A DNA stretch of 39,587 nt from an uncultured Akkermansia sp. (GCA_947630815.1 CANRJD010000008.1:1-39587); one strand, 5' to 3'; counted from the stretch's first letter, positions 1 to 9,800 are shown. Translations and numbers: made by a program. Notes: a model not told the origin generated them from the sequence alone.

Positions 1-210
1 GTCCCGGGTGTATCTGTCCCGGGTGTATCTGTCCCGGGTGTATCTGTCCCGGGTGTATCTGTCCCGGGTGTATCTGTTCCGGGTGTATCTGTTCCGGGTG
101 TATCTGTTCCGGGTGTATCTGTTCCGGGTGTATCTGTTCCGGGCGTGTCTGTTCCGGGCGTGTCTGTTCCTGGCGTATCAGCCCCCGGTGTATCAGTCCC
201 CGGTTTGTCA
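1..210 (-). repeat. 15-bp tandem repeat encoding (TPGTD)n, copy A
   Basis: Fourteen contiguous 15-bp units lie in this stretch and the array continues past the window edge. The plus-strand unit is GTCCCGGGTGTATCT, which reads in the gene frame as Thr-Pro-Gly-Thr-Asp. The first five units are identical; later ones differ at synonymous positions, and the last two (181-210) are degenerate. The unit is a multiple of three, so gain or loss of units keeps the frame and only changes the length of a Pro/Thr linker between passenger and barrel. Confidence 0.95.
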
Positions 211-1631
211 GGTTCGGGATCATCCGGGAGGTCGGCAACATCTCCGGCGGCCACGTAGAGTTGAATGAGACTTTCTCCCTCCTTTTCAACCATTAAGTAG
301 GGATCCTCATAGCCATCTACTTCAACACCCACATTTTCCCTGAGCCATTTATTGAGCAGCTCCTCGCTATCCTCATCCGTATATTGCTCCAACAGGGTAA
401 ACTCTTTCTCAACATACCCACTCCTGTTATACCTATTATATTTCATGGACGAAAGAACTATACTATTCGCCTGAATGAGCAGCTGTTTAAAATCCTTGCC
501 CGGATTTTCTGCAAATTCGACCCGAACAGTCAGTCTGGTTGGGTCATGGCCTTCCCACGTAGTGGTTGACAAATTGATCGCCCCTGATGCTGTAATTTTG
601 GCACCGGTTTCGCTCTTACCGTACATTATGACCAATTTCGCCCGATGCTCCATGCGAAAGCTGAGTCCTCTCTGTACAACGGGCTCATCAATCTGAGGAT
701 TTTCTTTACTGAATGGATCATCAGCAGCCTGAGCAAGGGATTTGCCCAAAACCACTTTGCAATCACTCCCTATGGTAAATAAATCCCTCATCCCAGGCGA
801 ATACTCGTCGAATTCGACACCATTGTACGCATCTCCTATCGTTATGCTCCGAAACACGTTCTTCAAACCGGACAAATATATACCACCATTGGTTGACGCC
901 AAATCCGTACCTTTCGCCATAACATTGGTGAAGCGTTGATGCTTTGAAACGTCATCTCTGCCTCCTCCCACGACTTCCAAGAGACCTTCTCCCTCGACAT
1001 TCCCTGCGAAATTTGCCGGTTCATCTCTATCACCATCAATGCCTATGTACCTATCATTTTCAGGACTCTCATCCTCGGCAAACCGCAGAGTTCCACTTCC
1101 ATTCAGAGCCGCAAAGATTGCACCATATCTCGCTGATATCAACTCTCCCCCTTCTTCAATCGTCAGAGAAGCTGTCTCAAAGTAAGAATCGGTCGTAAGC
1201 TTCGCTCCCTTCTGCACGACGAGTGAGTTAACCCCATTGCTAGTATGCCCCATCAATCTGGAATTTCCTGAAGCAAAGACAATAGTATCGCAGGACAAAT
1301 TGAGGTGCCTTTCATAGTCTCCCCATCCCGTTTCCTCGTCCATCCAATCCCACAGTCCTTCGTACGTGAGACCTCCCGCTATAGTCAGACTGTGCCCTTT
1401 TTCCACAGTAATGTAATGATCAACCCTGCTATCCAGCGTTACGGAGTGGCTCAGAGTTACGTCTTCCCCCTCCACCGTGATACTGACTGACCCGCTCGGG
1501 GTTCCCGACAGCTGCTCAAGACTCGAGGGTTGCCCATCCACAGTCACGGTGACCGTGCCAAATGCCGTTGTGCAGCATAGAAGCGCCGCCAGCACAGCAT
1601 TGCGTAAAAGATAAGGTAAGCGTAGTTTCAT
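1..1631 (-). CDS. Autotransporter, N-terminal part (cut by window edge)
   Basis: An open frame runs from the ATG at 1629-1631 to the window edge without a stop, giving 543 residues. It opens with a Sec signal peptide (MKLRLPYLLRNAVLAALLCC, then an alanine/glycine-type cleavage region) and VTVTVDGQPSSLEQL. A glycine/threonine-rich beta-helix-like passenger follows, and from about residue 475 the chain becomes repeated TPGTD pentapeptides. It is a clear paralogue of the complete gene at 2069-5038. Signal peptide, first 60 residues and the segment with GLSFRMEHRAKLV and WEGHDPTRLTVRVEFAENPG are nearly the same, while the central passenger has diverged. The beta-barrel is expected beyond the left edge. 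The family is surface-exposed or secreted through the outer membrane (type V). The start is chosen by signal peptide and paralogue; no Shine-Dalgarno sequence is seen. Ligand or function is unknown. Confidence 0.85.
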   Translation of the reverse strand, partial: MKLRLPYLLRNAVLAALLCCTTAFGTVTVTVDGQPSSLEQLSGTPSGSVSITVEGEDVTLSHSVTLDSRVDHYITVEKGHSLTIAGGLTYEGLWDWMDEETGWGDYERHLNLSCDTIVFASGNSRLMGHTSNGVNSLVVQKGAKLTTDSYFETASLTIEEGGELISARYGAIFAALNGSGTLRFAEDESPENDRYIGIDGDRDEPANFAGNVEGEGLLEVVGGGRDDVSKHQRFTNVMAKGTDLASTNGGIYLSGLKNVFRSITIGDAYNGVEFDEYSPGMRDLFTIGSDCKVVLGKSLAQAADDPFSKENPQIDEPVVQRGLSFRMEHRAKLVIMYGKSETGAKITASGAINLSTTTWEGHDPTRLTVRVEFAENPGKDFKQLLIQANSIVLSSMKYNRYNRSGYVEKEFTLLEQYTDEDSEELLNKWLRENVGVEVDGYEDPYLMVEKEGESLIQLYVAAGDVADLPDDPEPDKPGTDTPGADTPGTDTPGTDTPGTDTPGTDTPGTDTPGTDTPGTDTPGTDTPGTDTPGTDTPGTDTPG

Positions 1632-1708
1632 AGGAATATTTTTACGGTATGAATTTCTATCCCAGCGCCCATCGTCTGCTCGTGAGTGCCTCGGTACAGG
1701 AAGATGTA

Positions 1709-1898
1709 TATCTCTTTGTGAAAGCGATGTACTTTGTAACTTTCGTTTCTCCCTTATTAAAAGCGCCTTGCAAAATTTGGCGCCGTTTTTTCCTCACCTG
1801 AATCTCTTTGAAAATCTGGGGGGTATCCCCACGCTAACCTACTCAAAAAAAGGAGATGACTGTGTTTTTATGCTGGACATCGCTTTCACAAAGAGATA
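1709..1898. repeat. Inverted-repeat pair flanking 146 bp upstream of autotransporter A
   Basis: The arms at 1709-1730 and 1877-1898 are perfect 22-bp inverted copies separated by 146 bp. The pair lies 78 bp upstream of the autotransporter start at 1631. Each arm is an imperfect palindrome: half-site TATCTCTTT, centre GTG, half-site AAAGCGATG, whose complement CATCGCTTT matches the first half at 7 of 9 positions. The enclosed DNA aligns in the same orientation with the enclosed DNA of the second pair at 5113-5299. The rest of the 1632-2068 intergenic region holds a terminator for the upstream gene and no convincing promoter. Possible roles are recombination sites of an invertible segment, a dimeric regulator's twin operators, or a long RNA stem. 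Confidence 0.9.
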
Positions 1899-2005
1899 CG
1901 CATGCGTCTATCTTACAATATCATTAAGCAGAAAAGGATTATGATCCTAAGATTCATATGGAACCATTTTTCTCTGTTGTCTCAAAGGTCAGGAGGTAAA
2001 CACAG

Positions 2006-2041
2006 TGCGCCGGGTATGGGATTACTCCCATGCCCGGCACA
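2006..2041 (-). terminator. Hairpin terminator after autotransporter B
   Basis: A 16-bp stem (2006-2021 against 2026-2041) has a TTAC loop and only a wobble and one mismatch. It starts 28 bp after the stop codon at 2069. The following T-run on the minus strand is weak (TGTTTACC), so it may act as a Rho-assisted terminator or an mRNA 3'-end stabiliser. It separates the two tandem autotransporter genes, suggesting they are transcribed independently. Confidence 0.7.
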
Positions 2042-2068
2042 TGGATGACCATTCTGTGAGGCGACTTA

Positions 2069-5038
2069 TCAGAACGTGACGCTAACCCCTGCACCGACGT
2101 TCCATGAACTGGAACCGGAACGCAAGTCGGCCTCGCCATTCATGTAAAGCACGGTGTTGCTCCTCACAGGTACGCTGACGCTCGCACCGAGCTGCGCTCC
2201 CACAACTCCTGTTTCGGCTGAACGAACACGTCCGCCGTAGCTGCGGTCGCCGAGGAAGGAAACGTCTGCCTTGCTGCGGCGGTCGCCCATATCGACTGCC
2301 ACATTGGCCCTCATCTCCAGTACGGCTGCGCGACTCAATACCTGTCCACCGCATTGAGACACGAAACGAGCCCCCGCGGTCAACGTTGTCAGCGTGGATT
2401 CCTGTTCGCCCACATGAAGTCCGGCATCACCGACCCCACCCTCGTTGTAGCCATCCATCTTCGTGGTAGTGAGGGAAAGGCCAATCACAGGCTGCAGAAG
2501 GCTGTTCCGTCGCTCACTGAGGGATATGTCATAAGCCAACTCGTAGGCAGCGCCAAACCCGATGCCGTTCGTATTACCCTTAGCGGCGTAGTCAAGCACA
2601 TAGGGAGCAACTCCACCACGGATTGTGCGATTTAACTCCGCATCCGAGAAACCGGCCGACACGACAAAGCTGTGATGGAATTTGCCCTTGCAATGATGAG
2701 CGTAGAGATTCACATAGTACGTATCCAAATCTCCCTCGGCATGATCCGTTGCATCGACTTTCAGGTCGCCGTAGGAAGCAGCGAGAGAGAGACCGACAGT
2801 GGTGGCTCCTCCTCGAAGCTCTTTCTCCACGCCTACGCCGGCACCCCATGCGTTGTGTTCATACCCAGACTCATCCCCGGATCGATCCAACTTAGCGCTG
2901 CCGCCCATTCCTTCCATCCATACGCGCATGCCCCGAGAGGAGTCGCCACGAGCCGCCGGTGCTTGACCGAGGCGTGCCGCCCGCGAAGTAGCGCGCGAGA
3001 GCTGTCCGCGCATAGCATCGCGCTGAGCGACTCCCAGCGCCGGCACAGCACTGCCGACCACGGCAGACATGAGCCTCTGCGCTTCGCTCTTGGCTACGGC
3101 TGGATCGATGACTGTCTGCTTGATGAGCATCTCTGCGATTCCCGGCTCAGCAATCATCGCAGCCATGGCCACCGCCGGCTGTCCCCCCTGCCCTATGTTG
3201 GCCAGTTCCCCGATAACGTTCACAACCTCCGAAAGCTTCGAGGAGGATGGGAGGTTCCGGTTCATGGCGTGGTAGAGCATACCTGCGCCTGCCTGCGTGT
3301 TGCCGGAGGTTGCCATGGGTGCAAAAATGGTATCAGGATTGGATGTCCCCGGCGTATCCGTTCCAGGTGTATCCGTTCCAGGTGTATCCGTTCCAGGTGT
3401 ATCCGTTCCAGGCGTATCTGTCCCAGGCGTATCTGTCCCCGGCGTATCTGTCCCCGGCGTATCTGTCCCCGGCGTATCTGTCCCAGGCGTATCTGTCCCA
3501 GGCGTATCTGTCCCCGGCGTATCTGTCCCAGGCGTATCTGTCCCAGGCGTATCAGTTCCAGGATCATCTGAACCCGAATCGATGGGGTCATCCGGGAGAT
3601 TGGCGCCATCCTCGGCTACCACGTATAGTTGAACAAGCCTTCCTTCCTTCTTTTTAACGACCAAGTACGGATCCTCGTAGTCGTCCACTTCTACCGTCAC
3701 ATTTTCCTTGAGCCATTTGTTCAGCTCCGTCTCGCTGTTCTCGTCTGTATATTGCTCCAGCAAGGTGAAACTTGTCGTGTAGTCATCACTGTACATATTC
3801 CCCGTCTGACTGTATCCCATAGATGTGAGAACGATGCCGTTTGCCTGAATGAGAAGCTGCTTCAAATCCTTACCCGGATTCTCTGCGAATTCCACCCGAA
3901 CGGTCAACTTTGTCGGGTCACCATGTCCTTCCCACATGGTAGTCGTCAGATTAATTGCCGCAGAAGCCGTAATCTTCGCCCCCGTCTCGCCCTTACCGTA
4001 CTTCATCACCAATTTCGACCGATCCTCCATACGGAAACTAAGCCCTCTTTGTACGAGAGGAGCATCAATTCCTAAATCCCAGAAATCGCCAGCCTCAGGA
4101 TCAGAACCAATATCCTCGATTGAGAAAGAAAACTTTCCAAGCGAAACCTTCGTGCCGGCTTCAATCGAGAGCGTATCTGTTACCTGAGGGATCGACGTAA
4201 GTAGGGATGCATCATATCCTATCGCGTATGGATCTCCCAGATCTATCATTTGAAACTCGTTCTTGGAACCAGAAAGGATTACCTTGCTCCAACTCGTCGA
4301 CAATTCCGTTTCCTTCGCAACAACATTGGTGAAAGTTTGTTCCGCCGGCAGGAAATTCTCTCCGTAAGCTCCACCCGCGACATCTATGCCACCCCGTCCC
4401 TCCACATTACCTTCAAACACGCCACCGGTTCCCCCAATGGAGATTTCCCCGTCATACCAATCTTCAACGCTTCCCGCAAATCGAAGGGTTCCTTTTCCAT
4501 CCAAAAAGGAGCAGTACACTTGATCTCCTGCGATAAGCTCTCCTCCTTCTTCAATCGTCAAACCAACGCTTGAAACAGTAGCATACTGCAACGTAAGCTT
4601 TGCTCCCTTTTGGACAACGAGTTCAGCATCACCTCCTCGACCATACAAGGAAACTCCACCCAGTTTGGACTCCCCGGAGGCAAAGATAATTTTAGCTCCA
4701 TTGGAAAGAGACAATTGGAGGTAATAGATGGGCACCAGCAGTCCATCATAATCAAGTTGCTCGGCATCATACGTGAGTCCTCCCTTGATAGTCAAACTGT
4801 TCCCTTCCTCCATGGTAATGCGATGATTAACACTACCATCTAGCGTTAAAGGCTGACTCAAGGTTACGTCTTCGTCCTTCACCGTAATACTGACCGATCC
4901 GCTCGGGGTTCCCGTCAACTGCTCAAGGCTCGAATTCTGACCATCCACAGTCACAGTAACTGTGCCAAATGCCAATGTGGAGCAAAGGAGAGCTGCCAGC
5001 AGAGCATTGCGTAAAAACTGAGGTAAATGAAGTTTCAT
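2069..5038 (-). CDS. Autotransporter with (TPGTD)n linker and C-terminal beta-barrel
   Basis: A complete 989-residue protein. In order: a Sec signal peptide (MKLHLPQFLRNALLAALLCS), a beta-helix-like passenger of about 470 residues rich in Gly, Thr and Ser, a Thr/Pro/Gly/Asp pentapeptide array near residues 490-565, an Ala-rich alpha-helical linker, and an autotransporter beta-domain over about the last 285 residues (from WMEGMGGSAKLD to the end). The chain ends in VSVTF, with the C-terminal phenylalanine typical of outer-membrane barrels. Family knowledge says the barrel inserts in the outer membrane and exposes the passenger. It is a tandem paralogue of the gene at 1-1631 and downstream of rpoC in the same direction, but separated by terminator 5477-5513. 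The leader contains the inverted-repeat pair 5113-5299 and a candidate promoter at 5324-5352. There is no Shine-Dalgarno sequence close to the ATG. The passenger ligand is not recognisable. Confidence 0.92.
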   Translation of the reverse strand: MKLHLPQFLRNALLAALLCSTLAFGTVTVTVDGQNSSLEQLTGTPSGSVSITVKDEDVTLSQPLTLDGSVNHRITMEEGNSLTIKGGLTYDAEQLDYDGLLVPIYYLQLSLSNGAKIIFASGESKLGGVSLYGRGGDAELVVQKGAKLTLQYATVSSVGLTIEEGGELIAGDQVYCSFLDGKGTLRFAGSVEDWYDGEISIGGTGGVFEGNVEGRGGIDVAGGAYGENFLPAEQTFTNVVAKETELSTSWSKVILSGSKNEFQMIDLGDPYAIGYDASLLTSIPQVTDTLSIEAGTKVSLGKFSFSIEDIGSDPEAGDFWDLGIDAPLVQRGLSFRMEDRSKLVMKYGKGETGAKITASAAINLTTTMWEGHGDPTKLTVRVEFAENPGKDLKQLLIQANGIVLTSMGYSQTGNMYSDDYTTSFTLLEQYTDENSETELNKWLKENVTVEVDDYEDPYLVVKKKEGRLVQLYVVAEDGANLPDDPIDSGSDDPGTDTPGTDTPGTDTPGTDTPGTDTPGTDTPGTDTPGTDTPGTDTPGTDTPGTDTPGTDTPGTDTPGTDTPGTSNPDTIFAPMATSGNTQAGAGMLYHAMNRNLPSSSKLSEVVNVIGELANIGQGGQPAVAMAAMIAEPGIAEMLIKQTVIDPAVAKSEAQRLMSAVVGSAVPALGVAQRDAMRGQLSRATSRAARLGQAPAARGDSSRGMRVWMEGMGGSAKLDRSGDESGYEHNAWGAGVGVEKELRGGATTVGLSLAASYGDLKVDATDHAEGDLDTYYVNLYAHHCKGKFHHSFVVSAGFSDAELNRTIRGGVAPYVLDYAAKGNTNGIGFGAAYELAYDISLSERRNSLLQPVIGLSLTTTKMDGYNEGGVGDAGLHVGEQESTLTTLTAGARFVSQCGGQVLSRAAVLEMRANVAVDMGDRRSKADVSFLGDRSYGGRVRSAETGVVGAQLGASVSVPVRSNTVLYMNGEADLRSGSSSWNVGAGVSVTF
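3346..3555 (-). repeat. 15-bp tandem repeat encoding (TPGTD)n, copy B
   Basis: Fourteen contiguous 15-bp units, with a degenerate fifteenth at 3556-3570. Each unit reads Thr-Pro-Gly-Thr-Asp in the gene frame. Units vary at two or three synonymous positions, for example TCCCAGGCGTATCTG and TCCCCGGCGTATCTG on the plus strand. Substitution types are interspersed, consistent with repeated slippage or conversion. It sits between the passenger and the helical linker ahead of the barrel, at the same place as the array in copy A. Confidence 0.95.
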
Positions 5039-5112
5039 AGGAATGTTTTTAATATGATTTTCTCCTTGGCCATCGCCGTGTTTTCACGAAGGCCTCGGTA
5101 CGGAGAGAGGTA

Positions 5113-5299
5113 TATCTCTTTTCGAAAGCGATGTACACTTCGACTTGTGTTATTAGCTCATTAGAAAATCCTTATAAAATTTACCCCTCGTTTTTTTCAT
5201 TTGCGCTTCTTCCAAAAATTCGGAGATACTTTGGCGCTAACTCGCTAGGAAAATGGAAGATGGCAATATTTTTTCTGGACATCGCTTTCGAAAAGAGAT
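5113..5299. repeat. Inverted-repeat pair flanking about 144 bp upstream of autotransporter B
   Basis: The arms at 5114-5134 and 5279-5299 are perfect 21-bp inverted copies; adding the outer flank gives 24 of 25 matching positions. The pair lies 74 bp upstream of the start codon at 5038. The arm has the same half-sites as the pair at 1709-1898 (TATCTCTTT and AAAGCGATG), but the 3-bp centre is TCG instead of GTG, and both arms carry the change. The enclosed DNA resembles that of the first pair (shared GAAAAAACG, AAATTTT and TTAGCG motifs, same order and orientation). No recombinase gene is present in the window. Confidence 0.9.
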
Positions 5300-5323
5300 G
5301 TACTGGCTTCTTATTTTTTTATT

Positions 5324-5352
5324 TATTAAAAATAAAAGATTTATTGTGTCAA
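5324..5352 (-). promoter_or_regulatory. Candidate sigma-70 promoter for autotransporter B
   Basis: On the minus strand, a perfect -35 TTGACA (5347-5352) is followed after 17 bp by TTAATA (5324-5329) in very AT-rich DNA. The predicted start, near 5317, lies outside and upstream of the inverted-repeat pair, so the transcript would carry both arms in a leader of about 280 nt. The matching position upstream of copy A has only weak elements (TTAGGA, 17 bp, TTAATG). The rest of 5353-5476 shows no supported gene. Confidence 0.55.
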
Positions 5353-5476
5353 ACTAATAAAAAATCCTTTTATTCATTGTGTTGTCAAAATTGCTGTTGA
5401 TTGGACAAATTTGACGATGAGTCAAAAGCGTAAGAGAATGACGAGCAAAGGTATCCGTCGTCAAAGCAAAGAATTC

Positions 5477-5513
5477 AAAACCGCCCGCCTCCCGAGGATA
5501 GGAAACGGGCGGG
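5477..5513 (-). terminator. Intrinsic terminator after rpoC
   Basis: The stem CCGCCCG (5481-5487) pairs with CGGGCGG (5506-5512), with an inner CCT/AGG pairing, and is followed on the minus strand by TTTT. It begins about 22 bp after the rpoC stop and closes the tuf-to-rpoC transcription unit. Confidence 0.8.
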
Positions 5514-5534
5514 AAAGAAAGTTAAACGAGTGGA

Positions 5535-8500
5535 CTAGTCCTCAGCGCCAACCGAGATCGTGTCATCCGGAGACGAGACCTCCTCATCGACATCGTAGGA
5601 GGCTCGGGGAATGGGGGTAGCGCCCGGAGCAGGTTCCACAACGATGTTGCGATACTTGGAAAAGCCCGTGCCGGCCGGAATAAGGTGGCCGAGGATGACG
5701 TTTTCCTTGAAGCCCTCCAGTTGGTCGGTCTTACCGAGCGTGGCAGCCTCCGTGAGGACGCGCGTCGTGTCCTGGAAAGAGGCGGCGGAGATGAAGGAAT
5801 CCGTCTTGAGAGAAGCCTTGGTGATACCAAGCAGCACGGGCTCGCTCTCAGCCGGGCGACCATTCATTTCGACGGTCTCCTTGTTGATGCGCACAAAGGC
5901 GGAACGATCCACCTCGTCACCCCAAAGCAACCCGGTATCGCCGGGATCCTTGACGCGAACCTTGCGCAGCATCTGGGACACGATGATCTCCACATGCTTG
6001 TCGTTGATTTCCACACCCTGCACGCGGTACACCTGCTGCACCTTGTTGACAAGGTGCTCCTGCAAGGCTTCCTTACCGCAGATGCGCAGAATCTCGTCCG
6101 AAGCTTCAGAACCGTCGGAGAGAGGCTCGCCAGCGTGTACAAAGTCACCGTCATGCACGATGATATGGCGGTCCATGGGGACGAGGTGCTTGTAGGAAAT
6201 CATGCCATCGTTCTCATCCTTTTCAGAGAGCTTGGTCGAGCGCTTGCGGGATTTAGCCGCATCACGCGCCTCGGCATCACGATAGACCGTAACCACCTTC
6301 TTGCCGCGAATCATGGCGTCGTCAATGGCCACAATACCGTTAATCTCTGCAAGGACGCAGGTGTCCTTCGGGCGGCGAGCCTCAAAGAGCTCAGCCACAC
6401 GCGGGAGACCGCCGGTAATATCGTTCGTCTTCTGCACCTTACGGGGCGTCTTGGCGATCTGAGTACCGGCAGAAATCTTCTGCTTATTGGAGACAGCGAG
6501 GTAAGCGCCGGTGGGGATTGAATACACGCGAGGCTTGTCCTTATCACCCTTGCCGGTGTGCACAATAATGCGAGGGGCAAGATCCTGACGGTGGTCAATG
6601 ATGACCGTGGTACCCTTACCTGACTCCGTGTGGCCGGCCTCTGTACGGCAAGTAATACCCTCAATCATGTCCTCGAACTCCACCGTACCGCCGACTTCAG
6701 CAATGACGGGGATGGCGAAAGGATCCCATTCGGCGATGAGAGTCTGCGCCTTGATCTGCTGCCCATCCTTGACATGCAGCACGGCACCCATCGCGAGCTG
6801 ATAAGCCTCCTGCTCCTTGCCCTCGGCGTCGTATATCTTCACGCTACCGTTCTTGCAGAGCACAACGTTGTTGCCGTTCTCGTCCTCCACACAGCGATCG
6901 CGAAGATTTTCATCGTAGATGACACGACCAGCTGTCTTCGCGACGAACTCCGGTCGATTGGTGGTCGCCGTGGCGGTGCCGCCCACGTGGAAGGTGCGCA
7001 TGGTGAGCTGGGTACCGGGCTCGCCGATGGACTGAGCCGCGATGATACCCACAGCCTCCCCCACCTTCACCGGCAAGCCGGTCGCCAGATTCAAGCCGTA
7101 GCACTTCGCGCAGCAACCCTTACTCAATTCGCAGGTCAACACGGAACGCACACGCACTTTCTCAATGCCCACCTTCTCGACTTGCTTGGCCGCTTCATCG
7201 GTGATGATCTCATTTTTGGCCACAATGATCTCCTTCGTGGTGGGATCCACGATGTCGTCACAAGTAACGCGTCCGTATATGCGGGAAGCAAGCGAAGCTA
7301 TCTCATCCTCGCCATCGTAAATGGCAGTCATCACGATACCATTGTCGGTGCCGCAGTCCTCATCACGCACGATAACGTCCTGGGCCACATCGACAAGCTT
7401 ACGGGTCATATAACCGGAGTCAGCAGTCTTCAGAGCGGTATCGGCCAAGCCCTTACGAGCACCGTGCGTGGATATGAAGTACTCCAGCACAGAAAGACCT
7501 TCACGGAAATTGGAGGTGATGGGACGCTCAATAATTTCACCGGAAGGTTTAGCCATAAGGCCGCGCATACCGGAGAGCTGCTTGATCTGAGCCTTGTTAC
7601 CACGAGCCCCGGAGTCCACCATCATGAAGAGCGGATTGGCCACGGCAGAACCATCATTGTACTCCAGCTTGGTGTACAATTCCTTCTGAATGGCATCCGT
7701 GGTGGAAGACCAAATATTCACGACTTTTTCGTAGCGTTCGCCGTTGGTGATAAGGCCCTCTTCATACTGTTCCGTTACCTTGGTCACCTCGTTGTACGCC
7801 TCCGCAATGAGGGCATCCTTGCTCTCCGGCTCCACCATGTCCACAATGCCGATGGAGCAGCCGGAACGCGTAGCCTCTTTGTAGCCGAGAGCCTTCAGGG
7901 CGTCCAAGGTCTCCACCGTACGCTTCTGACCGCAGGTCTGATAGCAACGCCAGATGATCTCACCGAGCTGCTTTTTACCCACATTGCGGTTGATGTAGCC
8001 AATCTCGTTGGGCCAGATTTCATTGAAGCGCACTCGTCCCGCAGTTGTGACGATGGTCTTCTTATCAACGTTCTCCTGGTTGAAGGAAAGGCGTTCAAGC
8101 TCCTTGCCCGACTTACCGTAGTCGGGGTTTTTAAGGCGAATCCAATCGTGGTAACCTATTTTGCGGGAAGCAATGGCAAACTCCACCTCGGAAATCGACT
8201 CAAAGAGAGGAAGCAGGTGCTGATTGTCCTGATTCTCCTTCACAATTTTGGCGCGGGTATGGGTGAGGTAGTACGCACCCAGAATAATATCCTGCGTCGG
8301 GGTGGAAATAGGTTTACCGGAAGCCGGAGAGAAGATGTTGTTGGGCGCAAGCATGAGCAGGCGCGCCTCCAACTGAGCTTCCACGGAAAGAGGAACGTGC
8401 ACGGCCATTTGGTCTCCATCGAAGTCAGCATTGTACCCCGTGCACACCAACGGGTGCAGACGAATGGCTGAACCCTCGATGAGTACAGGCTCGAATGCCT

Positions 8501-9800
8501 GAATCGAGAGACGGTGCAACGTCGGAGCACGGTTCAGGAACACAGGGTGTCCCTTGGTCACCTCCTCCAGGATATCCCACACCACCGTCTCCTTGCGGTC
8601 AATCATCTTCTTGGCCGAACGCACCGTATGCACATAGCCGAGCTCCTTCAAGCGATGGATGATGAAAGGCTCAAAAAGCGTAAGTGCCATTTTCTTGGGC
8701 AAGCCACACTGATTCATCTTCAGGTTCGGACCAATCACAATCACCGAACGACCCGAGTAGTCCACGCGCTTGCCAAGCAAATTCTGACGGAAACGCCCGC
8801 TCTTTCCTTTAAGCATGTCCGAAAGCGATTTGAGCGGACGATTGCCTGCGCCAGTGACATGACGCCCATGGCGACCGTTGTCGAAGAGGGCATCCACGGC
8901 CTCCTGCAGCATGCGCATCTCATTGCGACGAATAACCTCCGGAGTCTGGAGGGAAGCCAGCTCGACGAGTCGATTATTGCGATTGATCACGCGGCGATAG
9001 AGGTCATTGAGATCGCTGGTGGCGAAACGCCCACCGGGCAGAGGAACGAGCGGACGCAGATCCGGCGGGATGACCGGCAGCACCGTGAGCACCATCCACT
9101 CCGGATGGCAGCCGCTGCTGCGGAACCCCTGAGCCAGTTGCAGGCGTTTGGCGATTTTACGCTTGTTCTGCTTGGAGTTCGTCTTCTCCATCTCACGGCG
9201 CAATTGGTCAATGAGAGCATCCAAGTCGATGGTCTCCAGCAAGCGCTGTATGGCCACGGCGCCCATGGCAGCCTCAGGAGCATCATCACCGTAGTCCTCC
9301 ACAATCTCCTCGTATTGCTGCTCGCTGAGGATCTGCCCTCGCTCAATACCATTCACACCATGCGGATCAATGACGATGTAATCCTCGTAGTAGATAATGC
9401 GCTCCAAGTCCTTTGCTGTGAGGTCCAGCATGAGACCTATCCGGCTGGGCATGCACTTGTAAAACCAAATGTGGGTGACAGGCACAGCCAAATTGATGTG
9501 CCCCATGCGCTCGCGGCGAACGCGGGAGGAGGTGACCTCCACCCCGCAGCGATCGCAAATCATCCCCTTATTCTTGGCTCTTTTGTAACGACCGCAAGAA
9601 CACTCCATGTCACGGGTGGGACCGAAAATACGCTCGCAGAAAAGGCCACCGCGCTCCGGTTTGAAAGTGCGGTAGTTGATGGTCTCCGGATTTTTCACCT
9701 CGCCGCTGGACCAGCGACGGATGTCATCCGGGCTAGCCACGGTGATGCAAACCTGGTCGAAGTTTTTGGGCTTCTCGTTGTTAATATCGGCTTGAGACAT
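5535..9800 (-). CDS. rpoC: DNA-directed RNA polymerase subunit beta'
   Basis: A full-length 1421-residue beta' subunit, close to the usual proteobacterial length of about 1400. The N-terminal zinc-binding module shows Cys67, Cys69, Cys82 and Cys85 ([10 protein letters not shown] then ICDRCGVEV). The catalytic loop [14 protein letters not shown] lies at 457-470, with the three magnesium-binding aspartates at 459, 461 and 463. A second zinc ribbon ([13 protein letters not shown]) precedes the bridge-helix-distal region, and the trigger-loop region has the typical [22 protein letters not shown]. It forms the RNA polymerase core with alpha, beta and omega. It is last in the ribosomal-protein/RNA polymerase operon, 34 bp after rpoB. 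No Shine-Dalgarno sequence precedes the ATG (leader ...CAATCTCTTACATTT). The long open frames on the opposite strand are coding shadows. Confidence 0.99.
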   Translation of the reverse strand: MSQADINNEKPKNFDQVCITVASPDDIRRWSSGEVKNPETINYRTFKPERGGLFCERIFGPTRDMECSCGRYKRAKNKGMICDRCGVEVTSSRVRRERMGHINLAVPVTHIWFYKCMPSRIGLMLDLTAKDLERIIYYEDYIVIDPHGVNGIERGQILSEQQYEEIVEDYGDDAPEAAMGAVAIQRLLETIDLDALIDQLRREMEKTNSKQNKRKIAKRLQLAQGFRSSGCHPEWMVLTVLPVIPPDLRPLVPLPGGRFATSDLNDLYRRVINRNNRLVELASLQTPEVIRRNEMRMLQEAVDALFDNGRHGRHVTGAGNRPLKSLSDMLKGKSGRFRQNLLGKRVDYSGRSVIVIGPNLKMNQCGLPKKMALTLFEPFIIHRLKELGYVHTVRSAKKMIDRKETVVWDILEEVTKGHPVFLNRAPTLHRLSIQAFEPVLIEGSAIRLHPLVCTGYNADFDGDQMAVHVPLSVEAQLEARLLMLAPNNIFSPASGKPISTPTQDIILGAYYLTHTRAKIVKENQDNQHLLPLFESISEVEFAIASRKIGYHDWIRLKNPDYGKSGKELERLSFNQENVDKKTIVTTAGRVRFNEIWPNEIGYINRNVGKKQLGEIIWRCYQTCGQKRTVETLDALKALGYKEATRSGCSIGIVDMVEPESKDALIAEAYNEVTKVTEQYEEGLITNGERYEKVVNIWSSTTDAIQKELYTKLEYNDGSAVANPLFMMVDSGARGNKAQIKQLSGMRGLMAKPSGEIIERPITSNFREGLSVLEYFISTHGARKGLADTALKTADSGYMTRKLVDVAQDVIVRDEDCGTDNGIVMTAIYDGEDEIASLASRIYGRVTCDDIVDPTTKEIIVAKNEIITDEAAKQVEKVGIEKVRVRSVLTCELSKGCCAKCYGLNLATGLPVKVGEAVGIIAAQSIGEPGTQLTMRTFHVGGTATATTNRPEFVAKTAGRVIYDENLRDRCVEDENGNNVVLCKNGSVKIYDAEGKEQEAYQLAMGAVLHVKDGQQIKAQTLIAEWDPFAIPVIAEVGGTVEFEDMIEGITCRTEAGHTESGKGTTVIIDHRQDLAPRIIVHTGKGDKDKPRVYSIPTGAYLAVSNKQKISAGTQIAKTPRKVQKTNDITGGLPRVAELFEARRPKDTCVLAEINGIVAIDDAMIRGKKVVTVYRDAEARDAAKSRKRSTKLSEKDENDGMISYKHLVPMDRHIIVHDGDFVHAGEPLSDGSEASDEILRICGKEALQEHLVNKVQQVYRVQGVEINDKHVEIIVSQMLRKVRVKDPGDTGLLWGDEVDRSAFVRINKETVEMNGRPAESEPVLLGITKASLKTDSFISAASFQDTTRVLTEAATLGKTDQLEGFKENVILGHLIPAGTGFSKYRNIVVEPAPGATPIPRASYDVDEEVSSPDDTISVGAED

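Noticed and set aside
1..210. CRISPR array or satellite
   Set aside because: Units are contiguous, 15 bp, without spacers and in frame with a protein; this is a coding repeat.
1..1631. Autotransporter A as a truncated pseudogene
   Set aside because: The frame is open from a good start to the window edge. It is incomplete only because the window ends, so no damage is seen.
2672..3657. Plus-strand frames with VPGVS or AYLSQ repeats opposite autotransporter B
   Set aside because: They come from reading the 15-bp repeat in other frames, since a 15-bp unit without stops is open in several frames. The minus frame has a signal peptide, passenger and barrel.
5411..5620. Small basic plus-strand frame (MTMSQKRKRMTSKGIRRQSK...), vaguely like the start of a transposase
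   Set aside because: It runs through the rpoC terminator and into rpoC antisense, with no homologous continuation and no terminal repeats.
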